This document shows, piece after piece, positions 1 through 4,730 of a stretch of DNA of 5,936 nucleotides; position 1 is the first letter of the stretch; every line of letters begins with the position of its first letter. The DNA lies in assembly GCA_028284565.1 (NCBI GenBank), contig JANQRM010000172.1, positions 1 to 5,936 on the forward strand, given 5' to 3'. The position numbers and the translations under genes are program-made. This stretch comes from Anaerolineae bacterium. Lineage in GTDB: Bacteria; Chloroflexota; Anaerolineae; Aggregatilineales; Phototrophicaceae. The notes under the pieces were generated by a model. The model had not been told where the DNA came from. It made no database searches and saw only the letters and a list, made by a program, of their open reading frames with translations.

Positions 1-446
1 TTTTGGAGCGTTTGCATGGCGGCTGGTGGATTACATTGTTCGATGCCGGGGGATTTCTCTTTGAATGCAGATAAGCCGAATCCGTTATGATCTACGCAAA
101 TGGAAATGAGTTGACGATTCGAGGAGACAACCATGCCGGGTATTTCTTCCCAGATGCTGTGATTACCTGTCCAGCCATGTACAAAGACAACATAGCCTTG
201 CACATTGGCGATACGGTCTACAAGGAATTCATCGGGTGTCTCAAAATCTTCGGGGAAAGTAATTTGCCAATAAAAATCAGTCAACCCACTGTCAGAGAGG
301 AAGTTTATCCCTGCTTCTCGATCAATATAGCCTTTTTCCATCAAATCATTGAGGCGATATTCCAGAATGTAGGTGTTCGGGAGTTCACCTTCTTCTCTAT
401 TGAAGTAGCCCAGTACCCATTCCATATGGGGATTCATCATGCTCAT
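1..446 (-). CDS. Alpha/beta-hydrolase, N-terminal part (runs off left edge)
   Basis: The 148 visible codons form an open frame that leaves the window at the left edge, so the C-terminus is missing. Residues about 84-124 look like the start of an alpha/beta-hydrolase core: a hydrophobic strand (GYVVFVHGW), the HG-W oxyanion-hole motif at about 90-92, then a second strand ending in DHNGFG (119-124), the usual D-x-x-G-x-G turn. The nucleophile elbow (GxSxG), acid and histidine would lie beyond the edge, so activity and substrate cannot be judged. The first 80 residues are not part of the standard fold; they are charged and mostly helical-looking, with an unrecognised role. The ATG at 446 is preferred because GGAG lies 7 nt upstream; an in-frame ATG at 467 has no such site. 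It has no signal peptide, so it is probably cytoplasmic. An extended -10 element lies just upstream. Confidence 0.8.
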   Translation of the reverse strand, partial: MSMMNPHMEWVLGYFNREEGELPNTYILEYRLNDLMEKGYIDREAGINFLSDSGLTDFYWQITFPEDFETPDEFLVDRIANVQGYVVFVHGWTGNHSIWEEIPGMVVSSNRQLISICVDHNGFGLSAFKEKSPGIEQCNPPAAMQTLQ

Positions 447-481
447 GTATTGTCTCCGATAGGTCATTGATGGTTTAGGAG

Positions 482-490
482 AGTATAACA
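482..490 (-). promoter_or_regulatory. Extended -10 element of the hydrolase gene
   Basis: On the minus strand this reads TGTTATACT, which is a TG-N extension followed by TATACT (5 of 6 matches to TATAAT). It lies about 35 nt upstream of the ATG at 446, a reasonable distance for a short leader. No good -35 box is seen at 15-18 bp, which is tolerated by extended -10 promoters. It suggests that the hydrolase is transcribed separately from the upstream membrane-protein locus. Confidence 0.4.
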
Positions 491-516
491 TGAAACAAGA
501 ATTGTAAGATATTTTG

Positions 517-551
517 AGGGTGGTGTGATTATCAAAAAGACATATCACCCT
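517..551 (-). terminator. Possible hairpin after the membrane-protein locus
   Basis: AGGGTG (517-522) pairs with CACCCT (546-551); an alternative or additional pairing is GTGAT (525-529) with ATCAC (544-548). Read on the minus strand, it follows the TAA at 590 by about 40 nt. The loop is long and the tail (CAAAATATCTT) is not a clean T-run, so it is a weak terminator candidate. The rest of the 447-589 gap shows no gene. Confidence 0.25.
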
Positions 552-589
552 AAATTGAAAATGAGGCGCGTTTTGCAGGTAGCTAAGAA

Positions 590-1117
590 TTAGCTCCGCG
601 CAATTGAAGCTATAATTTGATTATGGACATCAATCATAATTGCAAGATTAATCGCTAAGCCGGCTATGCCAATGCCGACAAACATTTCGCCGCCGGGAGC
701 TGACATACCAGCAAAAATAAGAAACAGGATAATTAGCCCGATAAATATGAGGATACCTCCACCAAGATGGGCTGTACCTCGAATGATGGTCTTGCCAGTG
801 GTGGGGTCTTTTTCGATAATACCTTTGGCTCTGGCAGAGGTATAAGGGATGATACGGCGGATGAACCGATCTCTCACAATTTTAAATTCACCAAGTGTGG
901 AATGTCTTGGGTAGGCATGGGCTTTCCGTCTCCACGGGAAAAATGCACCTGCACCATCACCTTCAGTGAAACGAATTTGCTGTGCAATCTCCTCTATTGA
1001 ACGCTCGCTGGCGAACTCAAATGATTTTGGAAATAGAAATCAGTCCCAACTTCCCGATTGAGTATGGGAAGCACGATTTTTGGGTTTGTCAGTGTCGTAA
1101 AATGAACTCAAGAGCAT
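590..1117 (-). pseudogene. Two-helix membrane protein interrupted by an in-frame TGA
   Basis: The family is not recognised. The frame opens at ATG 1117 or, more likely, at TTG 1111, which has AAGGAG 7 nt upstream. It runs 25 codons to a TGA at 1040-1042, then stays open in the same frame to TAA 590. The sequence after the TGA looks like genuine protein: an amphipathic stretch (SERSIEEIAQQIRF), a basic segment (PWRRK), then two transmembrane helices at about residues 121-139 and 145-163, separated by a short Gly/Pro turn. The short C-terminal tail is polar. Between the TGA and a GTG at 877 there is no ATG, GTG or TTG, and that GTG has no convincing ribosome site. A clean restart is therefore unlikely, although a shorter 95-residue product from 877 cannot be excluded. 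A TGG codon would give the natural-looking SWDWF, so a point nonsense mutation or a sequencing error is the simplest explanation. It sits 71 bp downstream of the pilin gene on the same strand. Confidence 0.55.
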
Positions 1118-1143
1118 TCTCCTTATGTCAAAATTTATGTTAA

Positions 1144-1175
1144 AGGGTATCCACCAACGTGATGATAGATACCCT
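1144..1175 (-). terminator. Hairpin downstream of the pilin-LamG gene
   Basis: AGGGTATC (1144-1151) and GATACCCT (1168-1175) form a perfect 8-bp stem with a 16-nt loop, beginning 13 nt after the pilin stop codon on the minus strand. The following bases on that strand read TTAACATAAATTTTG, only a loose T-rich tail. It is probably a weak or partial intrinsic terminator, or an mRNA 3'-end structure. Confidence 0.4.
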
Positions 1176-1188
1176 ATCGCTTGTTTAC

Positions 1189-2436
1189 TTAGGGGCAACC
1201 AAGATAGGTATGGAGATCACTGAGGTCTGTACCACTAATCGCCGAGTTCCATGTGAGGATTTCGGCAACACTCCCGTTGAAGTTACTGCCAGAACTATTC
1301 CCGCCACTGTGATACTTCGAACTGCTATTTTGACCCATCACGCCGATTCCACCGCTATGCGCTGTCAATGTGCCTGCATCGTTGTTTGAGCCGATTGAAG
1401 TCCCATCAACATAGAAATAGGTGTTGGGATTATTGAGAACAATGATAGCGTAGTAGGTTGTGTTCGGTTGAATAGCGATGTTGTGGTTCTTAAGACCCCA
1501 ATTGGGACTTAAATTCCAGATACCAAGATACAAATTGCCGCCGTCGATATAGACGTTTATTCCCCGTGTTCCGCCACCTTGCTCATATATCACCTGCTTT
1601 CCACTAGTATCGGCACCTGTGGTGAATTCAACAGCAAAGGTCTTCTGATCATATGAACCTGTATTGATGTTAACATGATTCCCAATATGATAACGTCCAC
1701 TGGTTGAGGTAGCATTGTGATTGTTCCCACTCATATCACTCACTGAGGAACCTGTGAAGTTTTGTAAGCGGAAGACAAAGTTCGATGGCGGAGATGCTGT
1801 CGCACAAACATCAACGGTTGCTGTGGGGGTCGGTGTATTTGTAGGCGTAGGCGTTGGTGTATTCGTTGGACTACCGCCTCCACCTGTTGTAGATGTCGTA
1901 CTACCTGTTGAGCCTGTTGTTACACTGCCTGATGTACTGGTGGTTCCGCCGGATGTTGAGGTTGTCCCGCCGCTAGTAGACGTTGTGCCACCAGAAGTAG
2001 AAGTCGTGCCGCCACTGGTTGAGGTCGTCCCTCCTGATGTACTAGTGGTTCCGCCGGATGTGGAAGTTGTTCCGCCACTAGTAGAGGTTGTTCCACCAGA
2101 TGTGCTGGTTGTGCCACCACTAGTTGAAGTTGTGCCGCCAGAAGTCGAAGTTGTTCCTCCGCTAGTAGAGGTCGTGCCTCCAGAGGTGCTGGTGGTTCCG
2201 CCACTGGTACTTGTCGTGCCACTTGATGTCGATTGGGCGACTTCAAAGCAGGTATCGGTTCCAGTTGCTTCTAAACTACAAACCACATTGGAAAAAACAT
2301 TGCCAATGGAAGGTCCTAAGATTGCTAGCACTACAATCGATGCCACAGAGACCAAGACAAGAATCAAAGCATATTCGACTAAACCTTGTCCGTCTCTTCC
2401 TTTCTTTTGTTTTGGGGTTGATGAAAAAATTGACAT
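1189..2436 (-). CDS. Flp-type pilin fused to a Ser/Thr-Gly repeat stalk and a LamG-like C-terminal domain
   Basis: This 415-residue protein has four parts. Residues 1-65 are a class III (Flp/type IVb) prepilin: a short basic leader, then the cleavage motif G16|QGLVEY with Glu at +5 and Tyr at +6, then a hydrophobic helix (about 19-41). Residues 73-170 are 14 heptads TTSTSGG. Residues 170-209 are a Ser/Gly then Pro/Thr linker. Residues 211-415 resemble a LamG/concanavalin A-like jelly roll, with TFAVEFTTG, NTYFYVDG and a typical ending FNGSVAEILTWNSAISG. Flp pilins are normally 50-80 residues, so this is a large chimera. By family knowledge, the head should be processed by a TadV/FppA-like peptidase and held in the membrane or a Tad pilus, while the LamG tip would bind glycans or matrix outside the cell. 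Cysteines occur as C53/C63 and C211/C414, possible disulfides. The ATG at 2436 has AGGGA 9 nt and AGGG 3 nt upstream. No tad assembly genes are visible nearby. The pilin head is secure; the tip's ligand is unknown. Confidence 0.88.
   Translation of the reverse strand: MSIFSSTPKQKKGRDGQGLVEYALILVLVSVASIVVLAILGPSIGNVFSNVVCSLEATGTDTCFEVAQSTSSGTTSTSGGTTSTSGGTTSTSGGTTSTSGGTTSTSGGTTSTSGGTTSTSGGTTSTSGGTTSTSGGTTSTSGGTTSTSGGTTSTSGGTTSTSGGTTSTSGSVTTGSTGSTTSTTGGGGSPTNTPTPTPTNTPTPTATVDVCATASPPSNFVFRLQNFTGSSVSDMSGNNHNATSTSGRYHIGNHVNINTGSYDQKTFAVEFTTGADTSGKQVIYEQGGGTRGINVYIDGGNLYLGIWNLSPNWGLKNHNIAIQPNTTYYAIIVLNNPNTYFYVDGTSIGSNNDAGTLTAHSGGIGVMGQNSSSKYHSGGNSSGSNFNGSVAEILTWNSAISGTDLSDLHTYLGCP
1928..2218 (-). 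repeat. 14-unit, 21-bp tandem repeat encoding TTSTSGG
   Basis: Thirteen and a final slightly altered copy of a 21-bp unit lie head to tail in the pilin-LamG gene, coding for residues about 73-170. The protein unit is invariant, while the DNA units differ at many third positions. Ser at the fifth heptad position is encoded by AGY in some units (1967-1987, 2072-2092) and by TCN in others (1946-1966, 1988-2008). Units at 1928-1987 and 2033-2092 differ at only 7 of 60 positions, hinting at a larger block duplication of 105 bp. The product is about 70% Ser/Thr with Gly pairs, suiting an extended flexible stalk. Confidence 0.95.
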
Positions 2437-2506
2437 GAACCCTGTTCCCTACACATGATTTACAGATAATGACACCAAAGCGATGAATGAATGCTTTGTT
2501 AAATCA

Positions 2507-2512
2507 AGTATA
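2507..2512 (-). promoter_or_regulatory. Weak -10-like box upstream of the pilin-LamG gene
   Basis: TATACT on the minus strand matches TATAAT at 5 of 6 positions and lies 71 nt upstream of the pilin ATG. No good -35 is present at 16-18 bp (GGGTTC region), and no TG extension is seen. It is the best candidate in the 120-bp gap (2437-2556) between the glycosyltransferase and the pilin; read-through from the glycosyltransferase is equally possible. No convincing terminator is seen after the glycosyltransferase stop. Confidence 0.2.
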
Positions 2513-2556
2513 GGGTCAAAATGAGGATAGAACCCTTAATATATAGAAGAGAGGGG

Positions 2557-3732
2557 CTAGCTTGCAGAGGAAATTGCCTGTTGATAGACCGTTTCAAATT
2601 GTTCAGCAATCTGTTCCCAAGTAAACTTTTCTTGGACTAAATCTTGTCCATTTAGCCCTATATCGTGGAGTTTTGTAGAGGAGCTGAGGAGCGTTTTTAG
2701 GGCTTGTTCAATCGCATCAACCTCTACATCAACGATCAAGCCTGCTTCATACTCTGCTACTTCAGGTAAATTACAACCGGGCGAAATCAACACTGGGATA
2801 CCACTGGCTAGGGCTTCGAGGACTGCCATCGACAATCCTTCTCCAATGGCAGGGAGTGCAAACACATCGGTAACAGCATAGGCTTGTAAGCGTTCATTGC
2901 CTTCTAAATAACCTGTGAGAATAATTCGCTCATCGTGATAGGACTCAAGGGTTGGTTGCATCCCCTCATCGGGACCGACAATTAGCAGGCGTGTATTTGG
3001 CATATCAGCTTTGATGAAGGCTTGTGCCAATAAATCAACTCCTTTGCGCGCCTGTAACCGTCCCATAAACAACACCACTGTTGCATCCCCGATGCCATAT
3101 CGTTGTCGGAATTCGTCAGCATTCGGTAGTCTCTGATAAATCGTTGGATCGATTGCATTAGGGATGATATGGAATTCAGCAGGGATTTTTCGCTTGCCAA
3201 ATTGTGTCCAGAGTGCTTGAGCATCGACAAGTTCCTGATGGGTAAGAGCAATCACATGATCGAAGCGTCTAGCGAGGGCTGGACTGAGCAATGTATCCCA
3301 TGCTTTTTTGAGACGACTTCTACCTGTGCTGTGAATAAGTGTGCCATGTGGCGACAGTATCATTGGGATTTTCATCTGTTGGGCAATTGGTGTCACGACC
3401 AGATTCTCAATCGTGCGGAATTCGTGGCAATGTAAGACATCCACATCGTCTAATATTTGTTGAGCAAGGGCTTGCATCTTGTTGGGGGTAGATAGATTTA
3501 CTTTTCCTCTCAGTTGAGGCGATACATTTGGGCTACGATAGACCTGTATGCCATTGATGATTTCTTCTGCATGGTTAGCATAGCGTGAGGTTTGGTCAAG
3601 TGCGTCGGTAGTGAGGACGGTGATGCGATGTCCCCGTTGATGGAGAACTTGTGTCATCCCTTCGACGGAGCGCACTACGCCCCCAAACGCATAAGCAGGT
3701 GTATAGTAGGGTGTCAGATGAAGAATGTGCAA
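2557..3732 (-). CDS. Family 4 glycosyltransferase (GT-B fold)
   Basis: This is a full-length 391-residue retaining glycosyltransferase of the GT4 type. The N-terminal Rossmann half starts directly with strand one (MHILHLTPYY), has the Gly-rich loop GG at 17-18 with Arg21, and SPHGT at 127-131. The C-terminal nucleotide-sugar half has PNAID (191-195), the phosphate-binding FMGRLQARKG (Arg225, Lys230), IVGPDEG (251-257) and the E-x7-E signature Glu298/Glu306 in GEGLSMAVLE. It would transfer a sugar from an activated donor to a lipid-linked, polysaccharide or protein acceptor in the cytoplasm; donor and acceptor are not predictable. It has no membrane segment. The start is TTG 3732; a TGA lies a few codons upstream in frame, with no ATG between. 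The Shine-Dalgarno site is poor (GAGG is about 20 nt away), suggesting weak initiation. The pilin-LamG gene follows 120 bp downstream on the same strand. Confidence 0.93.
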   Translation of the reverse strand: MHILHLTPYYTPAYAFGGVVRSVEGMTQVLHQRGHRITVLTTDALDQTSRYANHAEEIINGIQVYRSPNVSPQLRGKVNLSTPNKMQALAQQILDDVDVLHCHEFRTIENLVVTPIAQQMKIPMILSPHGTLIHSTGRSRLKKAWDTLLSPALARRFDHVIALTHQELVDAQALWTQFGKRKIPAEFHIIPNAIDPTIYQRLPNADEFRQRYGIGDATVVLFMGRLQARKGVDLLAQAFIKADMPNTRLLIVGPDEGMQPTLESYHDERIILTGYLEGNERLQAYAVTDVFALPAIGEGLSMAVLEALASGIPVLISPGCNLPEVAEYEAGLIVDVEVDAIEQALKTLLSSSTKLHDIGLNGQDLVQEKFTWEQIAEQFETVYQQAISSAS

Positions 3733-3766
3733 CGCTATCTGCTTTCTTAATCCTCGAATTCACCTC

Positions 3767-3797
3767 ATTCTATCGAAAATTTCCCAATTTTCACCAA
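3767..3797 (-). promoter_or_regulatory. Candidate glycosyltransferase promoter with inverted repeat in a 19-bp spacer
   Basis: On the minus strand, TTGGTG (3797-3792) and TAGAAT (3772-3767) are separated by 19 bp. The spacer region carries a perfect inverted repeat, GAAAATT (3775-3781) and AATTTTC (3786-3792) around a 4-bp centre. The geometry resembles a MerR-type promoter, but the arms do not match the palindrome of the divergent MerR promoter and are very AT-rich, so chance is a real alternative. It sits about 35 nt upstream of the TTG start. Confidence 0.35.
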
Positions 3798-3801
3798 TCC
3801 C

Positions 3802-3832
3802 TTGACTCTCAAGTTACTTGAGACAGTAGACT
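3802..3832 (+). promoter_or_regulatory. MerR-type promoter and operator of the regulator gene
   Basis: TTGACT (3802-3807) and TAGACT (3827-3832) are spaced by exactly 19 bp, the over-long spacing typical of promoters controlled by MerR proteins, which activate by untwisting the DNA. The spacer contains a perfect palindrome, CTCAAGT-T-ACTTGAG (3808-3822), centred between the boxes as a dimer binding site. It lies 40 bp upstream of the MerR-family gene, so autoregulation is the straightforward inference. Confidence 0.85.
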
Positions 3833-3837
3833 TTTTG

Positions 3838-3847
3838 TGTCATGACA
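3838..3847. promoter_or_regulatory. 10-bp palindrome near the expected transcription start
   Basis: TGTCATGACA is a perfect palindrome beginning 6 bp after the -10 box of the MerR-gene promoter, about where transcription should start. It could be a second protein-binding site or a chance match; no known factor is recognised. Confidence 0.25.
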
Positions 3848-3872
3848 ATTCGTATCATCGTTTGGAGAGCAT

Positions 3873-4694
3873 ATGTTCAAAATTGGAGATTTTTCCCGAA
3901 TCAGCCAAGTTCCCGTCTCGACCTTACGTTACTATGCAGATATTGGTTTGCTTGAACCTGTCCGAGTCGACCATGAATCCGGCTATCGCTACTACTCATG
4001 GACCCAACTCCCACGTTTGAATCGCATTCTTGCGCTGAAAGATTTAGGTCTCTCACTGACACAACTCAAGTCCTTACTTGATGATGAATTGTCACTGGAA
4101 GAGTTAAAAGGGATGTTCAAACGGAAACAGGCAGAGCTACAAGCGCATCTCACAGAAGAACAAGCGCGGTTAGATCGAGTCTCGGCACGACTGAAACTAA
4201 TAGAACAGGAGCAGAAAATGCCAGAACAAGAAGTTGTCCTCAAATCGATTGACCCAATTTATGTATTATCTGTCCGTACAGTCATCCCAGAGCAAGATGA
4301 TGTCGCTACTTTGCTCACAGAAGTCTTTGGCAACATCATGCCAAATGGGATAAATCCAATGGGCGCGCCTATGACCATTTTTCACGACCCCCAATTCAAA
4401 GAGAAGGAGTTGGACATCGAAATCGCTGTGCCAGTGGATAAAAGCGTCACCCAAACTTTCGACCTTAGCCAGAATCGACAATTAAAGCCCAAAACACTCG
4501 AAGCTCTAGACAATGTTGCGTCATTAATCCATCAAGGGGGATATGACACGCTCTTACAATCGTATACTGTTCTCGCCAAATGGATTGAAGACAATGGCTA
4601 CGAAATCGTCGGGCAACCCCGTGAACACTACATCAGTTCACCAGATGCTGAAGGCGGTCCCATGACCGAAATTCAATATCCCGTGAAAAAGTAA
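3873..4694 (+). CDS. MerR-family transcriptional regulator with GyrI-like effector-binding domain
   Basis: This 273-residue protein has the layout of BmrR-type regulators. Residues 1-70 are the winged helix-turn-helix: FKIGDFSRISQVPVSTLRYY, then GLLEP and the wing SGYRYYS. Residues about 75-118 are a long charged helix (coiled-coil dimerisation). Residues about 122-273 resemble the GyrI-like/AraC effector-binding fold, ending in the typical EHYISSP (251-257) and TEIQYPV (265-271). Members bind hydrophobic or cationic compounds and switch on efflux or other resistance genes; the ligand here is unknown. The ATG at 3873 is preceded by GGAG with 5-nt spacing. The only clear operator is in its own promoter, and no efflux gene follows in the same direction, so any further target is either the divergent glycosyltransferase or lies outside the window. 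The gene ends at a hairpin shared with the convergent neighbour. Confidence 0.92.
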   Translation: MFKIGDFSRISQVPVSTLRYYADIGLLEPVRVDHESGYRYYSWTQLPRLNRILALKDLGLSLTQLKSLLDDELSLEELKGMFKRKQAELQAHLTEEQARLDRVSARLKLIEQEQKMPEQEVVLKSIDPIYVLSVRTVIPEQDDVATLLTEVFGNIMPNGINPMGAPMTIFHDPQFKEKELDIEIAVPVDKSVTQTFDLSQNRQLKPKTLEALDNVASLIHQGGYDTLLQSYTVLAKWIEDNGYEIVGQPREHYISSPDAEGGPMTEIQYPVKK

Positions 4695-4707
4695 AAAACA
4701 TCAGCTT

Positions 4708-4730
4708 GGGCATATCACTATGGTATGCCC
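4708..4730. terminator. Bidirectional hairpin between convergent genes
   Basis: GGGCATATC (4708-4716) pairs with GGTATGCCC (4722-4730) as a 9-bp stem with one G-T wobble and a 5-nt loop. It begins 13 nt after the MerR-family stop and directly abuts the stop codon of the minus-strand gene (4731). On the minus strand a TTTTTT run follows within about 10 nt; on the plus strand the tail is TTACTCATAT. It probably ends transcription from both sides. Confidence 0.65.

Noticed and set aside
87..470. Plus-strand 127-codon open frame
   Set aside because: It lies antisense to the hydrolase, which has a ribosome site, a promoter element and alpha/beta-hydrolase motifs; the plus-strand product matches nothing recognisable.
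767..1000. Plus-strand 77-codon open frame
   Set aside because: It lies antisense to the two-helix membrane protein, whose frame has coherent membrane segments.
1040..1042. Use of TGA as a tryptophan or glycine codon in this organism
   Set aside because: No other gene in the window contains an in-frame TGA, while TGG is used freely for tryptophan.
1126..1131. TTGACA on the minus strand as a -35 box for the membrane-protein gene
   Set aside because: It lies immediately before the ribosome site; a -10 at 17 bp would fall inside the coding region and reads AGTTCA, a poor match.
1928..2218. Could the 21-bp repeats be a CRISPR array or iterons?
   Set aside because: The units are contiguous without spacers, lie inside a coding frame, and vary mostly at synonymous positions, which indicates a protein repeat.
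1920..2246. Minus-strand 108-codon frame rich in Ala, Pro, Leu, Gln
   Set aside because: It is an out-of-frame reading of the same 21-bp repeats within the pilin-LamG gene.
1721..2458. Plus-strand 245-codon open frame rich in PPLVEVVPP repeats
   Set aside because: It is the reverse complement of the TTSTSGG repeat region of the pilin-LamG gene; the repeat period of 21 bp keeps other frames open. It has no ribosome site, and the minus-strand protein has recognisable domains.
3802..4020. Plus-strand 72-codon open frame overlapping the start of the MerR-family gene
   Set aside because: It covers the promoter and operator and reads the MerR gene out of frame; it has no ribosome site of its own.
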